From Pullichristensenella excrementipullorum (GTDB taxonomy: Bacteria; Bacillota; Clostridia; Christensenellales; Aristaeellaceae), in assembly GCA_018713365.1 (NCBI GenBank), contig DVOU01000008.1, positions 33,646-97,645 on the forward strand: a DNA stretch of 64,000 nt, in the 5' to 3' direction. Of this stretch, positions 57,626 through 64,000 are shown in pieces (the first letter of the stretch is position 1; each line of letters starts with the position of its first letter). A model generated the notes under the pieces. The model saw nothing but the letters and a program-made list of their open reading frames with translations. It was not told the origin of the DNA and ran no database searches. Both the position numbers and the translations under genes were made by a program.

Positions 57626-58519
57626 ATGTTTACAGCGGACGCGCATTGCGACGCGCTTTATCGCATGGTCACGGGGGGAAAGCCCCATTCAGTGACGCCG
57701 GATGCGCTCGCGCGGGGAGGCGTGGGCGTGCAGGCAATGGCGATGTTCGCCGGCGAGGACGAGGAGCGCGGCTTCCACCGCGCGCGCCCCATGTGCGAGG
57801 CGCTTTCTGCCTTCGGCCTGCCGGTCATCACCGGCGACATGCCCAAAACGCCGCCCACAACGCCCCACGCCGTGGTCACGGTGGAGGGCGGCGAGCTGTT
57901 TGAGGGCGACCTTGCAAAGCTGCGCGCGCTGGATGGCGAGGTGCGCGTGCGCATGATCGCGCTGACGTGGAACTTTGAAAACGAGCTGGGCTATCCCGCC
58001 GTGGGCGGCTCGAAAAGCGGCCTCAAAACGCGCGGGCGGGAGTTCCTTGCCGAAATGGGCCGTCTGCGCGTGCTGGCGGACGTCTCCCACCTCAACGAGG
58101 CCGGGTTCTGGGACGTATGCGAGCTGTCCGTCCTGCCGCCGGTGGCCAGCCATTCGGACTGCCGCTGGCTGTGCGACGTGCCGCGCAACTTAAGGCGCGA
58201 GCAGGCGCGCGCCATCTTTGATCGCCACGGCTACGTCGGCATCAACTTCTGCCCTGAATTTTTGCGCGAGGGCGGACGCGCCGCCATCGACGACGTGGTG
58301 CGCCACATCGACGCCTACATGGAACTGGGCGGCGAGGACTGCGTGGGCTTCGGCTCGGACTTCGACGGCATTTCCGAAACGCCGGAAGGCCTTGCCACGG
58401 CGGCGGATTTCCCCAAGGTATTGGAAGAGCTGGCAAAGCGCGGGTACGCGCAAACGCAGATCGAAAAGATCGCCGGGCTGAATCTCTACCGCGTATTGCA
58501 CGAGACGGATCGCGGCTGA
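57626..58519 (+). CDS. Membrane dipeptidase-family (M19) metalloenzyme
   Basis: M19 dipeptidases are zinc enzymes that cut dipeptides, including D-residue forms. The 297-residue product has FTADAHCDALYRM (His-x-Asp ligand pair), VVTVEGGELF (bridging Glu), PPVASHSDCRWL (His), and the late GFGSDFDGI. It lacks a signal peptide or anchor, so it acts in the cytosol. It is shorter than mammalian forms but normal for bacterial ones. GGAGG before ATG 57626 and a strong terminator after define a single-gene unit. Confidence 0.93.
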   Translation: MFTADAHCDALYRMVTGGKPHSVTPDALARGGVGVQAMAMFAGEDEERGFHRARPMCEALSAFGLPVITGDMPKTPPTTPHAVVTVEGGELFEGDLAKLRALDGEVRVRMIALTWNFENELGYPAVGGSKSGLKTRGREFLAEMGRLRVLADVSHLNEAGFWDVCELSVLPPVASHSDCRWLCDVPRNLRREQARAIFDRHGYVGINFCPEFLREGGRAAIDDVVRHIDAYMELGGEDCVGFGSDFDGISETPEGLATAADFPKVLEELAKRGYAQTQIEKIAGLNLYRVLHETDRG

Positions 58520-58530
58520 GCAAAGGACAG

Positions 58531-58575
58531 AAAAGGACCGTTCCCACGCAGCGTTCGCGGGAACGGTCCTTTTTT
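58531..58575. terminator. Bidirectional terminator after the dipeptidase gene
   Basis: GGACCGTTCCC/GGGAACGGTCC arms (58535-58545, 58559-58569), then TTTTTT. Confidence 0.92.
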
Positions 58576-59663
58576 CAGCGCCGCGCGGCCCTTTCCAGTT
58601 CCCGCCGCACGGGCGGGATGCGGTCGATCAGGCGCATGCAGACGGGTTCGACAAAGCGCAGGCGCAGCAGCTCCAGCAGCGTGCAAAGCGCGTAGACCAG
58701 CACCACCGCCAAGAGCAGGCAGGGGATGATGGCCGCGGCCCTGTTCATGGGCAGCGCGCCAAAGAGCGTGTGCCAGATCCAGTCGCGCCAGGCGTAGCTG
58801 TAATGGATGAGGTAGACGCCCAGGCAGGCGGTCGCCAGGCGGTTCACCAGCCGCGAATGGGGCATGCGCAGGGCGCGGAAGCCGAGGAAGATCAGCAGCG
58901 CCATGGCCAGCTGCGGCAGCGTGGCCATGTGGTTGAAGCGGTCGAGGCGCAGGGAGGAGATGCGATCGCCGAAGCGGAGGCAGAGGGCGAAATAGCCGAT
59001 GAGCAGCAGTGCCAGCGCCCCGGCGGCGGCAAAGCAGCGCCACGCGCGGCTGAACACGCCCACCGCGTCCGGGTAGCGGCGCAGGTAGGCGGTGATGCTG
59101 TACAGGAAGAAGAACATGGTCATCTTGGTGAAGTGGACAAAGCCGCCCGGCACCACCGTGCGCAGCAGGGAAAAGACCACGAACATCACCACCAGCAGGC
59201 GCCTGAACTCGCGGCGGTCCAGCGTATCGAGGAGGCGATCCATGTACGGCTGGAAAAAGCAGAAGATCAGATAGCAGGTGATGAACCAGTAGGTGATGGA
59301 GAACACGGGCGTCATCCCCCGCCAGACCTCGCGGATGCTGAAGGACCGGCCAGCCGCCAGCGCCAGCGCCGTGAGCAGCACGGACCAGAACAGCGTCTGC
59401 ATCCACAGGCGCGCAACGCGGCGCGCGCTGAAGGAGCGCCCGGCGAGGAAGTATCCGCTGATCAGCACGAACAGGCTGTTGCCCAGATCGCCGCAGAAGG
59501 AGCATAGCTGAAAGAAGAAGGGATTCGTGGAAAAGCCCTGATCTTCCGCCAGGCCCCGCGCCCTCCCGGAGGCGTGGTACAGCACCACGAGGAACATGGC
59601 CACGATGCGCAGAAGTTCAAAGTTGCTCTCCCGCTCCGATCTGCGCGGCGCGCTGTTTTGCAT
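58575..59663 (-). CDS. Acyltransferase family 3 membrane protein
   Basis: The 362-residue protein has about ten membrane helices and the Acyl_transf_3 N-terminus: ESNFELLRIVAMFLVVLYHA, with the catalytic His in LYHA. FVLISGYFLAGRSFSARRV follows, with the conserved SGYF and Arg. Family members O-acetylate sugars, exopolysaccharides or wall polymers at the membrane. The substrate is unknown and there is no neighbouring sugar locus. Confidence 0.93.
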   Translation of the reverse strand: MQNSAPRRSERESNFELLRIVAMFLVVLYHASGRARGLAEDQGFSTNPFFFQLCSFCGDLGNSLFVLISGYFLAGRSFSARRVARLWMQTLFWSVLLTALALAAGRSFSIREVWRGMTPVFSITYWFITCYLIFCFFQPYMDRLLDTLDRREFRRLLVVMFVVFSLLRTVVPGGFVHFTKMTMFFFLYSITAYLRRYPDAVGVFSRAWRCFAAAGALALLLIGYFALCLRFGDRISSLRLDRFNHMATLPQLAMALLIFLGFRALRMPHSRLVNRLATACLGVYLIHYSYAWRDWIWHTLFGALPMNRAAAIIPCLLLAVVLVYALCTLLELLRLRFVEPVCMRLIDRIPPVRRELERAARR

Positions 59664-59716
59664 TGGTGATCCCCCATTTCTCCCGTTGTTTCCGCGGCAT
59701 GTCCGTTGCCGCGCCC

Positions 59717-60082
59717 TCAGAGTTTCTTCGCCCGCTCCTTGAGCCGCAGCAGGCGCACGTATTCCACCGCCGCCTCGCGGTCTTCCTCGGAAAGCGAGAG
59801 GACGGCGTTCAAGAGCGCCGCGCAGGAACAGTCCTTCGTCACCTGCACGTTGCGGAAGGACTTGTTCTCCGGGCGCTGCGTGCGGCCCAGAAGGTAGTCG
59901 GCGGAAACGTCGAACAGGTCGATGAGCTTGCGCAGATAGCGCAGCGGCAGGTCGATCTGCCCCGTTTCGTACTGCGAATACTGTTGCTGCGGAATGCCCA
60001 GCACCTCGCCAACTTCCCTTTGCGTCATGTCCCTGTCCACGCGAAGCTCGCGCAGTCTATCCGCTGTCGTTTTCGTTTCCAC
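59717..60082 (-). CDS. XRE-family transcriptional regulator
   Basis: The 121-residue protein has an N-terminal Cro/CI helix-turn-helix (RLRELRVDRDMTQREVGEVL, GIPQQQYSQYETGQ, then LFDVSADYLLGRT) and a C-terminal helical part (LLNAVLSLSEEDREAAVEYV). GTG 60082 was chosen because GGGGAGG lies about 6 bases away; the frame is open further up with no site. An ACATCA-TTTT-TGATGT palindrome upstream is a likely operator. Confidence 0.88.
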   Translation of the reverse strand: METKTTADRLRELRVDRDMTQREVGEVLGIPQQQYSQYETGQIDLPLRYLRKLIDLFDVSADYLLGRTQRPENKSFRNVQVTKDCSCAALLNAVLSLSEEDREAAVEYVRLLRLKERAKKL

Positions 60083-60137
60083 CACCTCCTCCCCAAAAAT
60101 ATAATGTATATTACAGCGGATGTTATGTATCGAAATC

Positions 60138-60153
60138 ACATCATTTTTGATGT
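60138..60153. promoter_or_regulatory. Likely operator palindrome
   Basis: ACATCA-TTTT-TGATGT, 56 bases upstream of the XRE start, in an AT-rich patch. Confidence 0.5.
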
Positions 60154-60290
60154 TCCATACAGTTTTTTAAATGTTGACAGACAAAAAAACAGCCCGCGCA
60201 GTCTTGCCGCACGGACTGCCGTGTTTCATCGCTCCTGTCCCGAACGCTTCCGGCCGTTTGCGCTTCTGCGCGATGGCGAACGGCCGGGCA

Positions 60291-60326
60291 TGAAAACGCC
60301 CCCTCGGGCGCGCGTCCCGAGGGGGG
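60291..60326 (-). terminator. Terminator of the FAD-enzyme gene
   Basis: CCCCCTCGGG/CCCGAGGGGG arms within 60299-60326, then CGTTTTC on the minus strand. A second palindrome (CCGGCCGTT/AACGGCCGG, 60250-60286) lies just beyond. Confidence 0.75.
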
Positions 60327-60338
60327 TGTCTCTTCCTT

Positions 60339-61757
60339 TTACATCTTCCCGAGCTGGCCCATGATGTCGCGGGCGACGACCACGCCGGTGACGGAGGCCT
60401 GCATAAGGCCGCGCGTCACGCCCGCGCCGTCGCCAATGGCGTAGAAGCCGGGCAGGGCGGTCTCAAAATGCTCGCCCACGGCCACCTTGGAGGAGTAGAA
60501 CTTCACCTCCACGCCGTAGAGCAGCGTGTTCTGCGAATAGAGGCCGGGGGCCACGTTGTCGAAGGCGCGCAGGGCCTCGATGATGCTGGTGAGGTGGCGG
60601 TGCGGCAGCACGAAGGAGAGGTCGCCGGGCACGGCGGTCTCCAGCGTGGGAATGGTGGTGGACTTTTTCAGGCGCGAGGCGTCCGTGCGGCGGCCCTTGA
60701 GCAGGTCGCCGAGGCGCTGCACCATCACGCCGCCGCCGGTGAGCATGTTGCCCAGCTGAGCGATGTAGCGGCCGTATTCGATGGGCTGGTCGAACGGCTC
60801 GGTGAAGCGCGTGGAGACCAGCATGGCGAAGTTGGTGTTGTGCGTGCGCAATTTCTGGTCGGCATAGCTGTGGCCGTTGACCACGGCGAGGCCGCCCTCG
60901 TAGTGTTCCTCGCTGACCAGTCCGCCGGGGTTCATGCAGAAGGTGCGCACCTTGTTTTCAAAGGTGTCGGAATAGTAGACCAGCTTGGCCTCGTAGAGGT
61001 GCTGGGTGAGGTGGTCCATCACCGAATTGGGCACTTCGACGCGCACGCCGATGTCCACTTCGTTGTTGTGCGTCTCGATGTCGTTCTCCTTCGCCATCTG
61101 CGAAAGCCACGCCGCGCCGCCGCGGCCGGGGGCGGCCACCACGTAGCGGGCGCGCTCCAGCAGGCGCTGGCCGTCCGGGCCGGACATGTACACGCCGGCC
61201 ACGCGGCCATCCTCCACCAAGAGGCCCTCGGCGGTGGTGCGCTCGCGGAACTCGAAGCCGGGGCGCTTGCTGAGGGTGACGTACATGTCGCGCAGCACGT
61301 CGAAGGCATGCTCCGTGCCCAAATGGCGCACCGGGCAGGGAATGAGCTGGATGTTGTGGCGCGAGCATTCGTACATGATCTCGTCCACCTTGGGGTCGTT
61401 GAGGCCGTGGACGAGCGTGGGCGCGCCGTGCTTTAAGTAGATGGAATCGGCGTAGGCGATGAGGTCGCGCACCTCCTGCCGGGGCAGGTAATCGACGATG
61501 TGGCCGCCCACTTCCTCGGAGAGGGAGAGCTTGCCATCGGAAAACGCGCCCGCGCCGGCCCAGCCGCTCATGATGTTGCAGGGTTCGCAGTGGACGCAGC
61601 GGTGCAGCTTGCGCGCCGGACAGGCGCGGCGGTCGATGTGCAGGCCGGAATCAATGAGCAGCAGCCGGGCCTCGGGCATTTTCTCCGTCAGCTCCAGAGC
61701 GGTGAAGATGCCCGCCGGGCCGGCGCCGACGACGATTACGTCATAGGTGTGCGACAT
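60339..61757 (-). CDS. NAD(P)/FAD-dependent oxidoreductase (COG2509 type)
   Basis: The 472-residue protein starts with the FAD dinucleotide-binding motif VIVVGAGPAGIFTALEL. A family-specific Cys region (RCVHCEPCNIMSGWAGAGAF) follows, then GRGGAAWLSQMA, and a C-terminal FAD contact YAIGDGAGVTRGLMQA. This matches the uncharacterised FAD dehydrogenases of COG2509. The reaction is unknown; the Cys residues could be redox-active. ATG 61757 has a GGAGG site. It is transcribed alone. Confidence 0.92.
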   Translation of the reverse strand: MSHTYDVIVVGAGPAGIFTALELTEKMPEARLLLIDSGLHIDRRACPARKLHRCVHCEPCNIMSGWAGAGAFSDGKLSLSEEVGGHIVDYLPRQEVRDLIAYADSIYLKHGAPTLVHGLNDPKVDEIMYECSRHNIQLIPCPVRHLGTEHAFDVLRDMYVTLSKRPGFEFRERTTAEGLLVEDGRVAGVYMSGPDGQRLLERARYVVAAPGRGGAAWLSQMAKENDIETHNNEVDIGVRVEVPNSVMDHLTQHLYEAKLVYYSDTFENKVRTFCMNPGGLVSEEHYEGGLAVVNGHSYADQKLRTHNTNFAMLVSTRFTEPFDQPIEYGRYIAQLGNMLTGGGVMVQRLGDLLKGRRTDASRLKKSTTIPTLETAVPGDLSFVLPHRHLTSIIEALRAFDNVAPGLYSQNTLLYGVEVKFYSSKVAVGEHFETALPGFYAIGDGAGVTRGLMQASVTGVVVARDIMGQLGKM

Positions 61758-61846
61758 GGTAGACCTCCTTCGCGGCATAGCAAAGCGCCATTCCCGGCCA
61801 CGTGCGGCGGGGATGGCCCTTCAGTGTACTTCGTTAGACCTTGGAG

Positions 61847-61875
61847 ATTATACCAGACGGGGGTGGGAAAGTCAA
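61847..61875 (-). promoter_or_regulatory. Promoter of the FAD-enzyme gene
   Basis: Minus strand TTGACT (61870-61875), 17 bases, TATAAT (61847-61852), with a TGG extension. Confidence 0.85.
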
Positions 61876-61908
61876 GGGCGATGGGGAAATTTTGCGGAGA
61901 GCCGCCGT

Positions 61909-62271
61909 TCAATCTCCCTCTGTTTCCCCGGATGCCAGTATCTTCCGGCAGTTTTCCCGCAATTCGGGAATATCCTCCCGGATTGTCTGCCATGTGATGC
62001 GCGCGCTGACGTTTCCATAGGCGTGGGCGAAGAGGTTGCGCGTCGCCCGGATGCTGCGCCACGGGATATTGGGGCAGGCGGCGGTCAGTTCTCCGCTCAA
62101 CTTCCCCACCAGCTCGCCGATCTGCAAAATGCACATACAGCAGGCGTTGCGATAAACGTGGTCCGCGCAATAGGTCTCGAAATCCGCGCCGAAGCGCGCC
62201 ACCGTCTGTTCGATCTGCTGACAATAGATCACGATCTTTTGCAGGATGGCTCTATCCCTGTCCTTCAGCAT
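61909..62271 (-). CDS. hepT: HepT-type HEPN ribonuclease toxin
   Basis: HepT toxins are RNases kept inactive by the MntA antitoxin. The 120-residue product begins MLKDRDRAILQKIVIYCQQI and carries the HEPN catalytic pattern R-x4-H-x-Y in RNLFAHAYG (about 87-95). It overlaps mntA by 20 bases, antitoxin first, the standard order. The motif is intact, so the toxin is probably active. Length is normal. Confidence 0.93.
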   Translation of the reverse strand: MLKDRDRAILQKIVIYCQQIEQTVARFGADFETYCADHVYRNACCMCILQIGELVGKLSGELTAACPNIPWRSIRATRNLFAHAYGNVSARITWQTIREDIPELRENCRKILASGETEGD

Positions 62272-62566
62272 ACAAAAGCACCTCGTCGCGCGCGATGGCG
62301 CGCAGAAAGTCCCGGTCGTCGATATCCGAGGTAACGACGTCCACGGGGATGTGCAGCCTGTCCTCCAGCGTCTGCCGGAAGTCCGCCAGGGCAAAGAGCG
62401 AGCGGATGCCCCCCGCCTCGATGCGCAGATCGAGGTCGCTTTCGCCGTTTGCCTGTCCGCGGCCATAGGAGCCAAAGGCATAGACGCTGCGCACGCCAAA
62501 ATCCTTCGCCACGGGCGCGACCAGCGCGCGCAGTTGTTCCATATCGTAAAGCCGCGCCACGCGCAT
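62252..62566 (-). CDS. mntA: MntA-type nucleotidyltransferase antitoxin
   Basis: MntA transfers AMP to a tyrosine near the HepT active site and so blocks it. The 104-residue product has the minimal nucleotidyltransferase motif FGSYGRGQANGESDLDLRIE (about 31-50), with Gly-Ser and Asp-x-Asp intact. ATG 62566 follows GGGAGG closely; GTG 62560 is the alternative. It overlaps hepT by 20 bases. The pair is inserted divergently in front of yabP. Confidence 0.92.
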   Translation of the reverse strand: MRVARLYDMEQLRALVAPVAKDFGVRSVYAFGSYGRGQANGESDLDLRIEAGGIRSLFALADFRQTLEDRLHIPVDVVTSDIDDRDFLRAIARDEVLLYAEGQG

Positions 62567-62580
62567 CACCTCCCACCTCT

Positions 62581-62609
62581 ATTATACGCGATGGCGAGGC
62601 CTTTGGCAA
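62581..62609 (-). promoter_or_regulatory. Promoter of mntA-hepT
   Basis: Minus strand TTGCCA (62604-62609), 17 bases, TATAAT (62581-62586). Confidence 0.8.
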
Positions 62610-62635
62610 CCGCCGTCTTTTCCCGCCCCCGCGCG

Positions 62636-62643
62636 CATACCAT
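62636..62643 (+). promoter_or_regulatory. Possible sigma-E -10 box for yabP
   Basis: CATACCAT resembles the sigma-E -10 consensus (CATACA-T). No convincing -35 was seen. yabPQ genes are sigma-E controlled in Bacillus. Confidence 0.3.
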
Positions 62644-62665
62644 TGCCATGAGAGGGGGCTTTCGC

Positions 62666-62938
62666 ATGCAGCAGCCGACCGCTACGCGCCATACGCTCGG
62701 CCTCACCGGGCGCGAGCGCGCCATTATCACCGGCGTTTCCGATGTGGACTGCTTCAACGAGCAGCTGGTGGTGCTTTTGACCGACGTGGGGCAGATGACC
62801 GTCACCGGCGCGGGCCTGCACGTGGAGGAACTGGACCTGAAAAACGGCCAGCTCGTGGTGGAGGGCGAGATCTCCGCCATTGAGTACTCCGGCAAGGCGC
62901 GGCGCGAGGGCGGCGTGTTTGCCCGCCTCTTCCGCTAG
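62666..62938 (+). CDS. yabP: Sporulation protein YabP
   Basis: YabP is a mother-cell protein of the YabP/YqfC family needed for normal spore formation. The 90-residue product contains HTLGLTGRERAIITGVSDVD and LLTDVGQMTVTGAGLHVEEL with LDLKNGQLVVEGEI, all family hallmarks. ATG 62666 has GAGGGGG at good spacing, whereas the ATG at 62648 lies upstream of that site. It is followed 9 bases later by yabQ. Confidence 0.95.
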   Translation: MQQPTATRHTLGLTGRERAIITGVSDVDCFNEQLVVLLTDVGQMTVTGAGLHVEELDLKNGQLVVEGEISAIEYSGKARREGGVFARLFR

Positions 62939-62947
62939 GGGGCCGCC

Positions 62948-63316
62948 ATGCTCTTTGCCACCATTGGGCAGTGGAAGGTGCTTGTGGCGATGATGGTCGC
63001 CGGGCTGCTCGTCGGGCTTGTCTACGACCTGCTGGCGGCGCTGCGGCGGCTGCTGCGCGCGGGGACGCTGCTCTCCCTCTGCGCCGACCTCGCCTTTGGC
63101 CTGATGTCCGCGCTGGTGCTGGGCGGCGCGCTCACCTTCGCCAACTACGGTCAAATGCGCCTCTTCGCCTTTCTCGGCGCGGGCGCGGGCGCGGCGCTCT
63201 ACGCCCTCGGGCCGCACCGCCTCGGGCGCGGGCTTTTGCGCGCCATTGTGCGCAAATTTCGACGAATATGGCGTCGCATCGTCAAATTTCGTCTATTTAA
63301 AGTCATCTTTCGTTAA
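62948..63316 (+). CDS. yabQ: Spore cortex biosynthesis protein YabQ
   Basis: YabQ is a membrane protein required for spore cortex formation. The 122-residue product has three hydrophobic segments (about 8-30, 40-62 and 68-85) with GLLVGLVYDLLAALRRLLR between them and a basic C-terminus (KFRRIWRRIVKFR). GLVYD is typical of the family. A weak GGGGG site precedes the ATG. It lies in the conserved yabP-yabQ-divIC order. Confidence 0.93.
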   Translation: MLFATIGQWKVLVAMMVAGLLVGLVYDLLAALRRLLRAGTLLSLCADLAFGLMSALVLGGALTFANYGQMRLFAFLGAGAGAALYALGPHRLGRGLLRAIVRKFRRIWRRIVKFRLFKVIFR

Positions 63317-63377
63317 AGGAAAGCGCCTCCCGATGTCGAATCATTAACAATACGTTCGAACAAGGAGGCTTGGCGGG

Positions 63378-63659
63378 ATGCACGCAAGGCAGGTACGCCC
63401 CCGGTTCTGGCTGCTGTTGACGCTGACGGCGGCGCTGGTGTTTTCCATCAGTTTTCTGGTGACGCGGGGCCGGCTCGACGCCGCCAGCGCCGAGGTGGAG
63501 AGCCTGACGGCGCAGCGCGACCAGCTGGTGGCCGAGATCGACGCCTTGCAGGAAGAGATCGACTTCGTGCAGACCGACGCCTATGTCGAGCGCGCCGCCC
63601 GCGACGAACTGGGCCTCATCATGCCCGGCGAGGTGCGCTACGTGAACGCCGCCTCGTAG
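63378..63659 (+). CDS. divIC: Septum formation initiator, DivIC/FtsB family
   Basis: DivIC works with FtsL and DivIB in the division complex. The 93-residue product has a short basic N-terminus, one membrane helix (about 11-28), a coiled coil (LDAASAEVESLTAQRDQLVA and EIDALQEEIDFVQ), and the family ending YVERAARDELGLIMPGEVRY. AAGGAGG lies at 63361-63367. It is third in the yabP-yabQ-divIC set, 61 bases after yabQ. Confidence 0.95.
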   Translation: MHARQVRPRFWLLLTLTAALVFSISFLVTRGRLDAASAEVESLTAQRDQLVAEIDALQEEIDFVQTDAYVERAARDELGLIMPGEVRYVNAAS

Positions 63660-63671
63660 ATATGCAAAGAC

Positions 63672-63743
63672 AAGCCGTCCGACGTGTGTCGGGCGGCTTC
63701 AGACCACTGACAAACCCCTGCGTTCAGGCACAAACGCAGGGGT
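63672..63743 (+). terminator. Two hairpins after divIC
   Basis: AAGCCGTCCGAC/GTCGGGCGGCTT (63672-63683, 63688-63699) and perfect ACCCCTGCGTT with its complement (63714-63724, 63733-63743). Confidence 0.7.
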
Positions 63744-63795
63744 AAAATGATAGAAAGGCTTGAAAAGTGCGATAGAAAGGAGACCGTCCCAAACT

Positions 63796-63824
63796 TTGTG
63801 TAAACCTCCCATGAGGTGTAGAAT
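63796..63824 (+). promoter_or_regulatory. Transposase promoter
   Basis: TTGTGT (63796-63801), 17 bases, TAGAAT (63819-63824), partly inside the presumed terminal repeat. Confidence 0.6.
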
Positions 63825-63851
63825 AGAAGCATCACACAGGAGGTAAAACAC

Positions 63852-64000
63852 ATGGCCAGAAAGAACCGTACCCCGGAAGAAAAGGCGCGACGGGAGAAGA
63901 TCCGGGAGCTGCTGCAGATGGCAAACATCGGCAGCATGGACGACATCCAGAATCTGTTCAAGGAGACCATCGCGGAGTTCATGGAGAACGGCTTGGAGGC
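63852..64000 (+). CDS. IS256-family transposase, N-terminal fragment (cut by window end)
   Basis: The 49 visible codons read MARKNRTPEEKARREKIREL, then LQMANIGSMDDIQNLFKETI, then AEFMENGLEA. The segment IQNLFKETIAEFMENGLEAE-type is the recognisable start of IS256 mutator-type transposases. AGGAGG lies 6-11 bases upstream. The catalytic DDE region is beyond the window. Confidence 0.9.
   Translation, partial: MARKNRTPEEKARREKIRELLQMANIGSMDDIQNLFKETIAEFMENGLE

Larger units (their letters stand above)
63779..64000 (+). mobile_element. IS256-family element, left end (partial)
   Basis: The stretch from GAGACCGTCCCAAACTTTGT (about 63779) looks like an IS256-type terminal inverted repeat and precedes the transposase promoter and gene. 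The right end and the target duplication are outside the window, so the exact boundary is uncertain. Confidence 0.75.

Noticed and set aside
1..64000. tRNA or rRNA genes
   Set aside because: No cloverleaf with a TTCGANTC-type arm or rRNA-like conserved stretch was noticed by eye; a covariance-model scan would be needed to exclude them fully.

Overview
The window comes from a GC-rich (about 65% by eye), endospore-forming, anaerobic member of the Bacillota, most likely a gut Clostridia lineage. The evidence is gene content: the sporulation genes spoIIID, yabP and yabQ, a divIC homologue, an oxygen-sensitive pyruvate:ferredoxin oxidoreductase, a membrane pyrophosphatase, and several radical-SAM proteins. 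Most promoters fit a TTGACA-17-TATAAT housekeeping consensus. I saw no tRNA or rRNA gene. Species cannot be named from this sequence alone.

Layout. 1-2.4 kb: pnp and rpsO (minus) with a structured spacer, then a small His-rich membrane protein. 2.4-2.8 kb: a gene-free run of seven inverted repeats. 2.8-7.8 kb: spoIIID, a GT-C-like membrane protein, a GH25-like/six-LysM protein, a coupled Cys-motif protein plus PflA-like radical-SAM pair, and a DMP19-like secreted protein. 7.8-19.6 kb: asnS, dnaX, murG, a PAS-GGDEF sensor, a PG-binding exported protein, GNAT, TSCPD protein, rluF, a putative type I toxin/antisense RNA pair, and an RlmI-type methyltransferase. 19.6-20.6 kb: non-coding repeat island. 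20.6-26.7 kb: ACT-ACT-metallohydrolase, DUF6125-like protein, a regulator, dUTPase-like protein, glyA, YugP-type protease, and an exonuclease/phosphatase-family protein. 26.8-29.5 kb: an AT-rich transferred restriction-modification gene. 29.7-36.5 kb: nifJ, thioesterase, amidase, TetR regulator, thiN. 36.5-39.2 kb: McrB-McrC. 39.3-49.3 kb: hppA, YgiQ, mfd, MATE transporter, pth. 49.4-51.2 kb: a third copy of the repeat element, an ARMT1-like (DUF89) protein and a 600-bp degenerate tandem array. 51.2-57.2 kb: a four-gene ABC import operon. 57.6-64 kb: dipeptidase, acyltransferase, XRE regulator, FAD enzyme, MntA/HepT, yabP-yabQ-divIC, and the left end of an IS256-type element.

How the parts fit. 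Most genes are housekeeping (translation, replication, cell wall, one-carbon and pyruvate metabolism, repair) or sporulation genes. Scattered among them are defence and selfish modules: a fused restriction-modification protein, McrBC, MntA-HepT, a type I toxin and an IS. The most unusual signal is a roughly 150-bp repeat present three times (19641, 20539 in reverse, 49383). Each copy carries two hairpins exactly 72 bp apart with a near-constant 8-nt loop, while the stem arms differ between copies yet remain complementary.
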